The notes beneath the pieces were generated by a model. The model searched no databases. It was not told where the DNA came from and saw nothing but the letters and a program-made list of their open reading frames with translations. The position numbers and the translations under genes were made by a program. A stretch of 64,000 bases of DNA from Rosistilla ulvae (GTDB lineage: Bacteria > Planctomycetota > Planctomycetia > Pirellulales > Pirellulaceae). Location: NCBI RefSeq assembly GCF_007741475.1, contig NZ_CP036261.1:310001-374000 (forward strand), written 5' to 3'. This document shows positions 1 through 9,328 of this stretch, piece by piece (position 1 is the first letter of the stretch; every line of letters starts with the position of its first letter).

Positions 1-271
1 GATTCGGATTTCAACTTGTTTGAACTGATTCGATCCCAATCCATTAAACAATTGAACCACAATCGGCTCGAACTTGCGGTCACGGATGTCCCGAGTCATC
101 GATGAAGCAGTTGGTCGCGACGCTCCCTTTTTGTCGTGGCATGCTGTTGAATCAACGGCGAATCGAGCTGTGGACTACCGTCCTGAACTAACGCGATCGT
201 TGTGTACGAGATTGAGCCTGGCTTAGGGTCGTCGCACGATTTTGCAATATAAACGCAGCAAGGAGTCGAGT
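1..271. other. clpX upstream region, no gene seen
   Basis: I see no convincing coding region here. The reading frames are short and lack family features. The only clear signal is the AAGGAG ribosome binding site at 260-265, six bases before the clpX ATG, which decides that start over the in-frame TTG at 242. Confidence 0.5.
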
Positions 272-1561
272 ATGACATCAAAGGATATTACCACCGGACG
301 CCGCAGCGGTGGCACGACGAAGAAGAATGCTTTCTGTTCGTTCTGTCGCAAGAGCTATCGGGATGTCGGCCCGTTGGTTGAAGGTCCTGGCGACGTCTAC
401 ATTTGTTCCGAGTGTATCGAGTTGTGCCAATCGATCTTGGATCAAGAACAACGCCGTCGCGGTCCTTCGAAGAAATTGTTCGACGACATCCCGGCTCCTC
501 GCGAATTGGTTTCTCACTTAGACCAGTACGTGATCGGCCAACAAGCTGCCAAAAAGGTGCTTTCGGTCGCGGTTCATAACCATTACAAACGCCTGACCGC
601 AGAGTGGGAGGGGACCTCGGACGTCGAGATCGAAAAATCGAACGTCTTGATGGTCGGTCCGACCGGTTGCGGCAAGACTCTGCTGGCTCGATCGTTGGCT
701 CGCATGTTGAACGTTCCGTTTGCGATCGGCGACGCCACGACGCTGACCGAAGCGGGCTACGTCGGCGAGGACGTCGAAAACCTGTTGCTGAAGCTATTGC
801 ATGCGGCCGACTTCGATCTCGAATCGGCACAGCGTGGGATTTTGTACATCGATGAAGTCGACAAGATCGGCAAGACCGGCGGCAATGTCTCGATCACTCG
901 CGATGTCTCCGGCGAAGGTGTTCAACAGTCGCTGTTGAAGATGCTCGAAGGAACTGTGGCCAACGTTCCTCCGCAGGGCGGCCGCAAGCATCCCGAGCAA
1001 CAGTACATCCAGATGGACACCAGCAACATCTTGTTCATCTGCGGTGGAACCTTTGTGGGAATCGAAGAGATCATCCGCAAACGCCAGGGACGTCGCACGT
1101 TGGGCTTCGGCAGCGACGCCGGCCACCGCGACGAATCGGATGTCGCATCGCTGTTGGCTCAGGTCACCTCTGACGACATCCTGGAATACGGCCTGATTCC
1201 GGAATTGGTCGGGCGGATGCCCGTCGTCACTCACTTGGCTCCTTTGGATGAAGAAGGCCTGCTGAACGTCTTGCGTGAACCACGCAACGCTCTCACCAAG
1301 CAGTATCAAGCCTTGTTCCAGATGGAACATTGCGAAGTGGAGTTCACCGAAGACGCGTTGCGAGTGATCGCACAACGGGCTCAAGAGAAGGGAACCGGAG
1401 CTCGCGGCCTTCGCAGCATCATCGAAGAAGTGATGCTGGACATCATGTACGAACTGCCCGACCAAGAGCGTGGCAGCGTCTACACGATCGACGAAAGCGT
1501 CGTCACCGGTCGCCGCAAGTTGTTCCAGATGCCTGAGCAACCACAGACTAAAAGCGCTTAA
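272..1561 (+). CDS. clpX: ATP-dependent Clp protease ATP-binding subunit ClpX
   Basis: Hexameric AAA+ unfoldase that feeds tagged or damaged proteins to the ClpP peptidase in the cytoplasm. The 429-residue product is the usual ClpX length. It has the N-terminal C4 zinc domain (Cys22, Cys25, Cys45, Cys48), Walker A GPTGCGKT at about 129-136, pore loop GYVGEDVE, Walker B with Asp194-Glu195 (YIDEVDK), and the sensor-2 region GARGLRS. The ClpP-docking tripeptide that is IGF in Escherichia coli reads LGF here (about 277-279). I chose ATG 272 over TTG 242 because AAGGAG precedes it at ideal spacing. No clpP lies in the window. A strong terminator follows, so clpX ends its transcription unit. Confidence 0.98.
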   Translation: MTSKDITTGRRSGGTTKKNAFCSFCRKSYRDVGPLVEGPGDVYICSECIELCQSILDQEQRRRGPSKKLFDDIPAPRELVSHLDQYVIGQQAAKKVLSVAVHNHYKRLTAEWEGTSDVEIEKSNVLMVGPTGCGKTLLARSLARMLNVPFAIGDATTLTEAGYVGEDVENLLLKLLHAADFDLESAQRGILYIDEVDKIGKTGGNVSITRDVSGEGVQQSLLKMLEGTVANVPPQGGRKHPEQQYIQMDTSNILFICGGTFVGIEEIIRKRQGRRTLGFGSDAGHRDESDVASLLAQVTSDDILEYGLIPELVGRMPVVTHLAPLDEEGLLNVLREPRNALTKQYQALFQMEHCEVEFTEDALRVIAQRAQEKGTGARGLRSIIEEVMLDIMYELPDQERGSVYTIDESVVTGRRKLFQMPEQPQTKSA

Positions 1562-1591
1562 GAATCGAAGCCTTCATAACGCCGATTCTCG

Positions 1592-1636
1592 AAACGGCCA
1601 CGTTCCCCGGCGGGGGAAACGTGGCCGTTTTCTTTT
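1592..1636 (+). terminator. Intrinsic terminator of clpX
   Basis: Long GC-rich hairpin: AAACGGCCACGTTCCCC pairs with GGGGGAAACGTGGCCGTTT, followed by TTCTTTT. It lies 30 bases after the clpX stop. Confidence 0.93.
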
Positions 1637-2026
1637 GCGCTAGTGATGTCCCCCCCCCTCCCGATTGATCTTTCGTGTCGGTATTGCCCCGGCATGGTGT
1701 GCGTGAGGCGAAGACAGTGAGTCATTGTGGGCCGTCGGTGCTGGTCGCCGTTCCCAGGCGTTCAGCCCCGCAGGTCTTTTTTGCTCACATCCGATGGGGA
1801 ATCGCTCAATGATTCCAGCCGGGATTCACGCGAGTCTCTTCGCCTCATAACCGTTGCAAACTGTCGAGGTTCCGGTCCTTGTTGGGGTTGTGTTTTTGGT
1901 TTTCGAGAGTGAAAGGCGGATTCTCCCCGATGAGTTCCGGTTCCGGACGTAGGTAGTTCACGTGTCACGCTGCGACTTGATCGCGTGTGGCATGGGGCAA
2001 TCACAGACCTTTAAGGGGCACTTGGG
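1637..2026. other. Intergenic region, clpX to signalling cluster
   Basis: About 390 bases without a supportable gene; reading frames here show no recognisable domain. It presumably carries the promoter of the signalling cluster. I cannot place one with confidence. Confidence 0.5.
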
Positions 2027-3670
2027 GTGAACAATACGCTAGCGATCGATGTGTTGCTGATCGAAGATGACGACGTCGACGCTGAAATTGTGAAGCGCGC
2101 ATTGGGGAAATCGCAATCGTCGTTTCGTGTCTGCCGAGTGACAACGCTGGCAGAGGCGCTTGCGACAGCCGAATCACGGCACGTCGACGTGATCCTGACC
2201 GACCTGACCTTGCCCGACAGTGGATGTTATGAAACGCCAGCGAAGATCCGGCAGTCGCAACCGTTGGTGCCGCTGATCATCTTGACTGGATTGGCAAGCC
2301 GCGAACTGGCCGAGGAACTACTCGAAGCCGGAGCGCAGGACTATGTCCTCAAAGACGCTCTTTCGAGCGATTGTTTGGAGCGGTCGATTTGGCATGCGAT
2401 CCAGCGACAAAACAACTGTATCCGAATCCGTGAGCTGCTGGACGAATTGGAAGCCAAGCAGGAACTGTTGGAGAGCAACAATCGCAAACTGACGCGTCTG
2501 TATTCGCAAGCTCATGAATTTGTCGACAACGTTTCTCATGAGTTTCGCACGCCGCTGACGGTGATCAAAGAATACACCTCGCTGATGCGCGAGGGACTTG
2601 TCGGCAGCGTCTCCGATGAACAGTCGCGTCTGTTGAGTGTCGTCGAAGACCGCGCCGACGATTTGAACATCATGGTCGACGATATGTTAGACAACAGCAA
2701 GCTCGAGGCGGGGATGTTGTGTGCCTGGCGCAAAGAGTGCAGCGTCGCGGAGGTCATCGACCGAGTGCGGAACGTGCTCCAACGCAAAGCTGTCGTCCGG
2801 CAGGTCTCGCTGGAATGGGATGTTCCCGAACCTGCCACACGCGTCTACTGCGACGCCGAAAAAGCTGGGCGAGTGCTCACCAACCTGGCGATCAACGCAA
2901 TCAAGTTCTGCGGCTCCGACGGGGCGGTGCGGATTGCAGTCGAAGCGGATGCAACGGAACAAGAGGTGTGGATCCGAATCAGCGACAACGGCCATGGGGT
3001 CGACGAAACCGCACTGGCCGAAATCTGCCAGCGTTTCACCCAGGTCTCCACGCTCGATCGGGAGGAGCCCAAAGGGTTTGGGCTGGGCCTAAATATCGCA
3101 CAGCAATTGGTGCAACTGAACTTCGGCGAACTGAGCATCCAGAGCCAGCCCGCGGTTGGCAGCACGTTTTCGTTTAGCATTCCGATGGCGAATCCATTCG
3201 GAATCGTCAAACGGTATCTGAATCAAATCAACCTCCTCCAACGCGCGGAAAACGATTCGGACACCGTTTCGATGATTGCTTGCAGCGTCGATGAAGAGGC
3301 CAATCCTGCAGTCCTATCGGATGTCGACAGATTCCTCAATTGTCGCTTGCGGCGCAATGACATCCTGCTGCGTCGCCAACCCAATCGATGGGTCATCGCA
3401 TTGCCGCTGAATGGCGATCAGCTGGAAGCCTATTTTTCGCGAATCCAATCCGAACGCTTGGCGGCAAATCGCAATCGCCCTCGCGGCCCGCTGCCCGATG
3501 TGAAATTGGAATCGCTCGGTTCGTGGCGCGCCGCAGAACAACGCTCACTGATTCTCGATTGTGTCGCGCGGAAGTTCACCTCCAATCGAGCCGTTGCGAT
3601 CATGGCGAGTGAGCGCGTCGACGGTTCGTTTTTAACCGCGATGCAGCCATCGACGGCGGGAGGGATCTAG
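2027..3670 (+). CDS. Receiver-histidine kinase hybrid with degenerate GGDEF-like tail
   Basis: Cytoplasmic two-component protein of 547 residues with no membrane segment. An N-terminal receiver (about 8-125, acidic patch IEDDD, phosphoacceptor Asp59) is joined by a coiled-coil linker to a HisKA domain (His171 in VSHEFRTPLT) and a HATPase (N box LTNLAINAIKF, G1 SDNGHG, G2 GFGLGLNIA). Residues 395-510 resemble a worn GGDEF fold: a segment ending RRNDILLRR is followed by a strand-rich stretch where the catalytic GGDEF should be. The start is GTG preceded by GGGG. The stop overlaps the next start by one base (TAGTG), so the downstream receiver is co-translated and is the likely phosphotransfer partner. 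Confidence 0.9.
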   Translation: MNNTLAIDVLLIEDDDVDAEIVKRALGKSQSSFRVCRVTTLAEALATAESRHVDVILTDLTLPDSGCYETPAKIRQSQPLVPLIILTGLASRELAEELLEAGAQDYVLKDALSSDCLERSIWHAIQRQNNCIRIRELLDELEAKQELLESNNRKLTRLYSQAHEFVDNVSHEFRTPLTVIKEYTSLMREGLVGSVSDEQSRLLSVVEDRADDLNIMVDDMLDNSKLEAGMLCAWRKECSVAEVIDRVRNVLQRKAVVRQVSLEWDVPEPATRVYCDAEKAGRVLTNLAINAIKFCGSDGAVRIAVEADATEQEVWIRISDNGHGVDETALAEICQRFTQVSTLDREEPKGFGLGLNIAQQLVQLNFGELSIQSQPAVGSTFSFSIPMANPFGIVKRYLNQINLLQRAENDSDTVSMIACSVDEEANPAVLSDVDRFLNCRLRRNDILLRRQPNRWVIALPLNGDQLEAYFSRIQSERLAANRNRPRGPLPDVKLESLGSWRAAEQRSLILDCVARKFTSNRAVAIMASERVDGSFLTAMQPSTAGGI

Positions 3671-4062
3671 TGCCTGGAACAATTCTATTGGTCGATGACA
3701 ACCACGAAATTCTGACGGGAGTCCGGGTGCGTTTAGGAGCTGTCGGCTACCAAACTCGGACTGCGTGCGATGGTCAAAGCGGGATCAATTCGGCGATCCA
3801 ACATCCTCCCGATGCGATCGTGATGGATGTGCGGATGCCAGGCCTCAACGGTTTGCAAGCCGTTGCGGAATTGCAATGCCGCCCCGATACAAAAGACATC
3901 CCGATCATCGTGCTTTCGGCAAGCTTGGCCGATGAAGAGTCGGCGCTCGACGCTGGGGCTCATTTCTTTGTTAAGAAACCGTATGTCGGCACCGAATTGA
4001 TAGCAGCAATTCGCGCCGCTGTCGGTCTCAAATCCGTACCGTCCCAAGGTGGTTTAGAATGA
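3670..4062 (+). CDS. Single-domain response regulator
   Basis: A stand-alone receiver of 130 residues with acidic pocket VDDN (Asp9-Asp10), phosphoacceptor Asp53 (VMDVRMPG), the switch Ser in VLSAS and conserved Lys in KKP. It has no output domain, so it acts by protein contact or as a phosphorelay intermediate. The GTG start overlaps the upstream kinase stop and its own stop overlaps the next ATG (ATGA). Three consecutive genes are therefore translationally coupled, implying fixed stoichiometry in one relay. Confidence 0.92.
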   Translation: MPGTILLVDDNHEILTGVRVRLGAVGYQTRTACDGQSGINSAIQHPPDAIVMDVRMPGLNGLQAVAELQCRPDTKDIPIIVLSASLADEESALDAGAHFFVKKPYVGTELIAAIRAAVGLKSVPSQGGLE

Positions 4063-4649
4063 AACAGCGATTCCTATTCACCGATATCAACAGCGATCCG
4101 ATCGGCGACCAAACGCCTGCGAATCACACGCCCGCCGCGGGGATCTCGCACCAAGAACCTGTCGATCGCGACCCGACGCTCGATGCAGTCTTCAGCGCAT
4201 TGGGGATGGATTTGCGCTACCTCGGCGATTCGCAAATGGTCAGCGACAACTCCGGCGACAAATCGCTCGACGATCGCCCGTGGGTCCTCCACGTCGACGA
4301 CGACGATGCATTTCGCAACATCGTGCGGTTGCGATTGGAAGCTGCCGGGATTTGTGTTGCCAATGCTAGCGACGGGATCGAAGGTATCCAACAGGCGTTC
4401 CGGCAGCGTGTTGGTGCTATCATCCTCGACTTCGAGATGCCCAACGGTCGTGGCGATTATGTCCTGGGGCGATTGAAAGGGAATCCCGTCACCATGGACA
4501 TTCCTGTTATCGTGTTGACCGGGATGCGAGATCCGCTGCTTTCAGAGCGTTTGTTGGAGATGGGAGCGGCGGCATGTTTGCGTAAGCCGCCTCAATTCGA
4601 CGTGCTGATTGCAAAGATCGAACAACTCGCGTGTGCGGCTGCGCGATGA
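4059..4649 (+). CDS. Response regulator with N-terminal extension
   Basis: A 196-residue protein. Residues 1-72 are a polar, probably disordered leader with no family I recognise. Residues 75-195 are a receiver with acidic triad HVDDDD, phosphoacceptor Asp124 (IILDFEMPNG), Thr in VLTGM and Lys in RKPP. There is no DNA-binding domain. It is coupled to the preceding receiver by an ATGA overlap. The extension could mediate docking to the kinase or to the binding protein encoded downstream; that is inference. Confidence 0.9.
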   Translation: MKQRFLFTDINSDPIGDQTPANHTPAAGISHQEPVDRDPTLDAVFSALGMDLRYLGDSQMVSDNSGDKSLDDRPWVLHVDDDDAFRNIVRLRLEAAGICVANASDGIEGIQQAFRQRVGAIILDFEMPNGRGDYVLGRLKGNPVTMDIPVIVLTGMRDPLLSERLLEMGAAACLRKPPQFDVLIAKIEQLACAAAR

Positions 4650-4852
4650 CAAATGCTGAGAAGAGCACGATGTCAGCACGCCGGGACTTTGTGCAAACAA
4701 CGCTTGAAGCATCCCGCCGATCATTGTGGGAAATCTAAACAATGATGGTGATATCGACGATCGGTCGTTGGGGAACTTGACTCCCTGTAATAATCATCTG
4801 AACGCTGCGCTATTTTTGCGCAAACCGATCGTGGGCAGGAACAGGGGAAATC

Positions 4853-6115
4853 ATGAAAGTCAGTCGACGGCAATTGCTTGCCGCTTCCTTGGGGAGCGTA
4901 TTGCCCGCAGGGGCGCTGCGTGCAGCGCCGACGATTCATGTGAAGAAGCGGCGCGTGCTGCGGGTTCTCGGCACGCACGTCACCTTGCAGGAGACGCTGC
5001 GCAAACAGGCCGAAGCCGATCTGGGGATCGAGCTTCAGTTTCAGCCGGGCGGCAGCGGGGCGGTGTTATATCAAGCGTCGACGCGTCCCGAATCATTTGA
5101 TCTCTACGAACAATGGTCCAACAGCATCCGCGTCCTGTGGCGGTCCAATGCGATCCAAGCGATCGATACGCAACGGATTCGACACTGGGACGAGATCAAC
5201 GGGTTGACCAAAGAAGGTCGCGTGACTCCCGCGGCAAAGCTGGGTGCGGGCGATTCGCCCGAGAAACTGTTGTTTGTTCAGCCCAATGACTCGCTCGGCA
5301 GCAACGCAACCAATCGCGTCAGCTTCTTGCCCTACGTGCACAATGTCGACTCGTTTGGTTATGACAGCGCAGCAATACCGCGCGGCAAGCCCTACGAAAC
5401 CGAAAGCTGGTCGTGGCTGCTGGACGATGCGCATGCGGGGAAAGTCGCGATCGTCAACGAACCGACGATTGGGCTGTTCGATCTGGCCTTGGCTGCGCAG
5501 AGCAAGGGCTTGATCCAGTTCGACGACATCGGAAACCTGACGCGGAAAGAACTCGACGCCTTGTTTTCGATCCTGTTGAAGTATCGACAGGCGGGGCATT
5601 TTCGAGGTGTTTGGAACAGCGTGCCTCAGTCGGTCAAGTTGATGTCGTCGGGCGAGTCGAAGATCGAAAGCATGTTCTCACCCGCGGTATTCGATCTGCG
5701 CAGTCGCGGTATCGATTGCGTGTACGCATCGCCCAAAGAAGGCTACCGAGCCTGGCACGGCGTGATGTGCTTGTCGTCCAAAACGGAAGGCGACAGACAA
5801 GACACGGCTTATGAATACATGAACTGGTGGCTGTCGGGATGGCCCGGCGCCTTCATCGCCAAGCAAGGTTATTACATCTCAAATCCTCAACGCTCGCGTC
5901 CTCACCTAACTCAGGCGGAGTGGGATTATTGGTATTTGGGAAAACGCGCATCGGAAGATCTGCAGGGGACTGGCGGTACGACCGTGGTTCGCGAGGGACA
6001 GGTCCGTGACGGTGGATCGTACGAGCGACGATTCAGCAATGTCGCGGTCTGGAACACCGTGATGCCAACCTACGAATACAGCCTTCAACGATGGAACGAG
6101 TTCCTGTCAGGCTAA
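4853..6115 (+). CDS. Periplasmic solute-binding protein (PotD-like), orphan
   Basis: Extracellular solute-binding protein of 420 residues. The N-terminus SRRQLLAASLG followed by a hydrophobic stretch and ALRAAP looks like a Tat-type export signal. The body resembles the spermidine/putrescine-binding (PotD-like) fold, with a late segment of the type YMNWWLSGWPGAFIAKQGYY. No ABC permease or ATPase is nearby. It lies between receivers and a membrane histidine kinase whose start is 5 bases past its stop, suggesting a sensory rather than uptake role. AGGGGA precedes ATG 4853. The ligand is unknown. Confidence 0.85.
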   Translation: MKVSRRQLLAASLGSVLPAGALRAAPTIHVKKRRVLRVLGTHVTLQETLRKQAEADLGIELQFQPGGSGAVLYQASTRPESFDLYEQWSNSIRVLWRSNAIQAIDTQRIRHWDEINGLTKEGRVTPAAKLGAGDSPEKLLFVQPNDSLGSNATNRVSFLPYVHNVDSFGYDSAAIPRGKPYETESWSWLLDDAHAGKVAIVNEPTIGLFDLALAAQSKGLIQFDDIGNLTRKELDALFSILLKYRQAGHFRGVWNSVPQSVKLMSSGESKIESMFSPAVFDLRSRGIDCVYASPKEGYRAWHGVMCLSSKTEGDRQDTAYEYMNWWLSGWPGAFIAKQGYYISNPQRSRPHLTQAEWDYWYLGKRASEDLQGTGGTTVVREGQVRDGGSYERRFSNVAVWNTVMPTYEYSLQRWNEFLSG

Positions 6116-6120
6116 AGATC

Positions 6121-8022
6121 ATGAAGATGCTTCAACGTATAGGAACGCTCCGAACGCAGATCTACACCAGCTGCTGTGTGCTGGTGGCGCTTTGTGTATT
6201 GAACATGGGAATTGGTTGGTGGGGGCAATATCGGCTGCTTCAGAATTTTGATTTGTACGAGCAAACCGAGCGCACGGCTGCTGCCGTGTTGAAGATCGAT
6301 CGCAACGTTCAGGAGCTGAAGTCCCGCTCGGAAAACTATCTCCATACCGGGTCGGAGTCGCAGCATCAGACTGCGGTCCAATTTCAGCTCGATCTGCTCC
6401 AACAGATCGACACGGTGATGCAAGAAGCGAACAGCGAAGAGCTGCGGACGATTCTCGCCGAGATGCGGACTCATGTTCAGACGCTGCAAGAACAGTTGCG
6501 TTTGGCGGCGGAGGAACGCGATCTGCGTAAGAACTTGGTCCAGGAGCAGTTGCCGGACATCGGCGACCAGGTCCAAGCCGCGGTGCGACGTTTCCAGGCG
6601 ACACTAGGCGAGAACGCTTCGGATGCGTCTCACGACCAATTGCTCGACGCGATCCAAGCGTTCTCGTTTGCGCGGATGAACCTGCTGCAATACTTTAACA
6701 ACCCGCGATCCGAAGACTTCGACCGAATGGTGCAGAGCCTTAAGGAAGCCGAACACTTGACGGCGAGCATTGTGAGTACTTCACCCTCGCCTGAATTCAC
6801 GCTCGCTCAAGCCGACTTGGTGGCGAAGCTTGCTCGGTTCCGCCAGATCGGCTCTCACGCCGTCCACGCAACCCGCAGCTATCTGTATTACTCAAATGTC
6901 GTGATGGCGGGTGAGATCTCCGAATTCGTCTATTACTCCAATCGCTTGAAGTCCTTTGTTGTCGACCAGCAAGAACTGAACCGCCAGTCGCGGCGTGCGT
7001 CTGCGCGACAAACGCGGAATCTGGGATTTGCGGCTTCATCACTAGCCATTTTATTGGCGATTTGCCTGGCCGCTCGCTTGTCATATTCGATTGTCTCTCC
7101 GATCTCGCAGATCACCGAAACGTTCCGCCAACTCTCCGGCGGAGCAACGATCGATGCGATTCCGGCGACGCATCGACACGACGAGATTGGCCGGATGGCG
7201 CAAGCGGCAACGGTCTTTAATGAAAAGAACCGCGAGACCCGCAGACTGCTGCAGCACTCTCGGGAACTGTCGGCGGAACTGACGAACAAAGCTCAAGCGT
7301 TGGAAGAATCGAACCAGGAGCTTGATAACTTTGCCTACGTCGCGTCGCACGATTTGAAATCGCCTCTGCGAGGGCTCAACGCGCTGGCGACATGGGTGCA
7401 GGAGGACTGCGACAGCTTATTGCCGGATGGTTCGCGGAAGCACTTGCAACAGATGCAAGATCGCGTAGCAAGAATGGAAGCGTTGCTTGACGATCTGCTG
7501 GAGTACTCGCGAGCGGGAAGGTCGGAGGTATCGATCGAAGATGTCAACGTCGGTGAACTCGTGGAATCGATCCTGCAGATCGTCGACAACCCTGGCGCTG
7601 TGCAAATTCGGGTGCTGGGCAATCTGCCTGAACTCGCCACTTACCGCGCTCCGCTGCAACAAATATTCCTCAACTTGATCACAAATGCTGTAAAGTACAA
7701 CGACAAAGGGGCGGAAGGCGTCGTTGAAATCGAATGCCGCGAGAGCGACCGGGCGTATCGATTTACGATTTCAGACAATGGAATCGGGATCGATCCAAAG
7801 TTTCACGAGCGGATATTCCGCATGTACCAGCGAGTTGCCGTGAAAAAGGCGGATGGCAGTGGAATGGGGCTGGCAATTGTCAAGAAACAAGTCGAGACGT
7901 ATGGTGGAGAGATCAGAGTTTTTTCGTGTGCCGGACAAGGGGCCAAGTTTACGTTCACTTGGCCCAAGGAACTCAGTTGCCCCACCGCGCTTCAACACCG
8001 TTCCCCGGAACTAACCGCATAG
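6121..8022 (+). CDS. Membrane histidine kinase with HAMP domain
   Basis: Sensor kinase of 633 residues. TM1 is at about 14-34, followed by a roughly 260-residue helical, coiled-coil-rich periplasmic region, TM2 at about 300-322, a HAMP linker, a coiled coil, HisKA (His410 in VASHDLKSPLRG) and HATPase (NLITNAVKYN, SDNGIGID, GSGMGLAIVKK). The HisKA/HATPase part is of the type found in phytochrome-like kinases whose partners are Rcp1-like receivers; such a receiver follows directly. ATG 6121 is preferred over ATG 6091, which would overlap the upstream gene by 25 bases. It is the natural transducer for the adjacent binding protein. Confidence 0.9.
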   Translation: MKMLQRIGTLRTQIYTSCCVLVALCVLNMGIGWWGQYRLLQNFDLYEQTERTAAAVLKIDRNVQELKSRSENYLHTGSESQHQTAVQFQLDLLQQIDTVMQEANSEELRTILAEMRTHVQTLQEQLRLAAEERDLRKNLVQEQLPDIGDQVQAAVRRFQATLGENASDASHDQLLDAIQAFSFARMNLLQYFNNPRSEDFDRMVQSLKEAEHLTASIVSTSPSPEFTLAQADLVAKLARFRQIGSHAVHATRSYLYYSNVVMAGEISEFVYYSNRLKSFVVDQQELNRQSRRASARQTRNLGFAASSLAILLAICLAARLSYSIVSPISQITETFRQLSGGATIDAIPATHRHDEIGRMAQAATVFNEKNRETRRLLQHSRELSAELTNKAQALEESNQELDNFAYVASHDLKSPLRGLNALATWVQEDCDSLLPDGSRKHLQQMQDRVARMEALLDDLLEYSRAGRSEVSIEDVNVGELVESILQIVDNPGAVQIRVLGNLPELATYRAPLQQIFLNLITNAVKYNDKGAEGVVEIECRESDRAYRFTISDNGIGIDPKFHERIFRMYQRVAVKKADGSGMGLAIVKKQVETYGGEIRVFSCAGQGAKFTFTWPKELSCPTALQHRSPELTA

Positions 8023-8058
8023 GCGAGCTTGAGCTCCACTATATAAAGAGAATTGCAA

Positions 8059-8460
8059 ATGTTCCTGTTAGTCGAAGACGACGAAGTGGATGTAGAGCTG
8101 TTCCGCCGTGCGATGGATGCCCATCAGGTCGCCGCGGAATTGTTGGTTGCCAACGACGGTGCTGAAGCGATTGAGCTTCTTCGCAACCTAGCTGTCGGAA
8201 CGCAAAAGCTGATTGTCTTTTTGGATCTGAACATGCCTGGGGTCAACGGCTTTGAATTCCTGCAATTACTCCGAGCCGATGCTGGACTTCGCCGCACGCT
8301 TGTCTTTATTTTGACTTCGTCCAGCCACCAGCGGGACAAGCAACAAGCGTACGACAAGAACGTCGCCGGTTACTTCGTCAAATCGAACCTCGACGCACTG
8401 ATGAACACCGTCAAAAGCTACGCTGACAGCGTCGAATACCCACCGACAACCTGCGTCTAG
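8059..8460 (+). CDS. Rcp1-like response regulator
   Basis: Single receiver domain of 133 residues with FLLVEDDEVD at the start, phosphoacceptor Asp56 (FLDLNMPG), SSS switch and conserved Lys (FVKS). The pattern matches the Rcp1/CheY-like partners of phytochrome-type kinases, and it sits 36 bases after such a kinase. ATG 8059 is chosen over TTG 8053 because AGAG precedes it at good spacing. It closes the six-gene signalling cluster; intergenic repeats begin soon afterwards. Confidence 0.9.
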   Translation: MFLLVEDDEVDVELFRRAMDAHQVAAELLVANDGAEAIELLRNLAVGTQKLIVFLDLNMPGVNGFEFLQLLRADAGLRRTLVFILTSSSHQRDKQQAYDKNVAGYFVKSNLDALMNTVKSYADSVEYPPTTCV

Positions 8461-8709
8461 CGTCACGCGTGCAACCTCGATCGCAACTTGCCTGCAGGGT
8501 GGGACGGCGGCAGGGCGGCCCAGGCTCCCACCGAAGTCCAATCACCGCCTGAGAGCGTTTCCGTCGGGCGAGTCGAAAAGTCTGATGCCGGCCTCATCTC
8601 GCCGCCCATCCGAATTGCAGACCGCAAAGCGTCACCCAGTGCAAGTCGTCAATCAACGCCGGCCAGGCGACGGCAGTTCAAGCCTCGCCCCCCACCGGAA
8701 CCCTGAACC
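8461..8709. other. Intergenic, no gene seen
   Basis: About 250 bases between the receiver and a repeat cluster. I see no gene or known RNA. Confidence 0.4.
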
Positions 8710-9000
8710 GGGGACACAGTATATTTTCGGGTGACTCGATCCCCGCCCGGCAAACGCACCAGATCGGGGACGCAGCATATTTTTGGTGCATTCGATAGTA
8801 GCCCGGTAGCACGAGACCGGGGACACAGTTTGCTTCTGGGCGGTTCGATACCTGCCCAGCGAGTACTAAATCGGGGACGCAGTATATTTTTGGTGCATTC
8901 GATAGTAGCCTGGTAGCACGAGACCGGGGACACCGTTTACTTCTGGGCGGTTCAATACCCGCCCAGCGAGCGCGTCGAGCGGGGACGTAGCATTCTTTTG
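8710..9000. repeat. REP-like tandem cluster, 107 bp unit
   Basis: Six REP-like cores beginning GGGGAC (8710, 8766, 8819, 8873, 8926, 8981) are arranged as a tandem array. Units 8766-8872 and 8873-8980 are nearly identical copies of about 107 bp, each holding a core ending GGTGCATTCGATAG and a second core ending CTTCTGGGCGGTTC. Partial units flank both sides. The cores match the family around the REP-associated transposase at 12.2-13.3 kb. Confidence 0.85.
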
Positions 9001-9270
9001 GTACAGCTCAAGCGGCTGATCGTTCATAGCGTTTCGCTCCGCAGGGCTGATCGACTCGGCATCGAGCACGCTGTTTAACGTTCCCTCCGCATTGTCCCCG
9101 AACCAGTTTGCACGGAGATCTGCAGTCAATCTCGATCGCAGATCGAAGCTCTTTGCTGCCTCGGTAATCTGGTACATTCGTCCTGCACAGCTCTTGGCTT
9201 CTGGATTGGGATGATGTGGCGATCGAATAAATACCAGTGCCCACGGATGGCTCTCAAATGCCCCATTCAT
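8993..9270 (-). CDS. Hypothetical small ORF, doubtful
   Basis: An open frame begins at 9270 with MNGAFESHPWALVF and stays open into the REP array, formally to 8866. The part before the repeats is mildly protein-like (acidic and aliphatic balance, NDQPLELYQ), but I recognise no family and see no ribosome binding site. It may be the 5' remnant of a gene whose end was replaced by REP DNA, or no gene at all. The lower boundary given is where repeat sequence begins. Confidence 0.2.
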
Positions 9271-9328
9271 CGTTGAGCCCGCGTTGGAAATTAAGTTGTC
9301 GCCTACCTGGCTGACGCCTGGGAATGTG

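Noticed and set aside
1727-1912. Small ORF between clpX and the signalling cluster
   Set aside because: Random composition and no ribosome binding site; overlapped by an equally long antisense frame.
8710-9000. CRISPR array
   Set aside because: Repeat units are contiguous 107 bp copies with two internal REP cores and no spacers.
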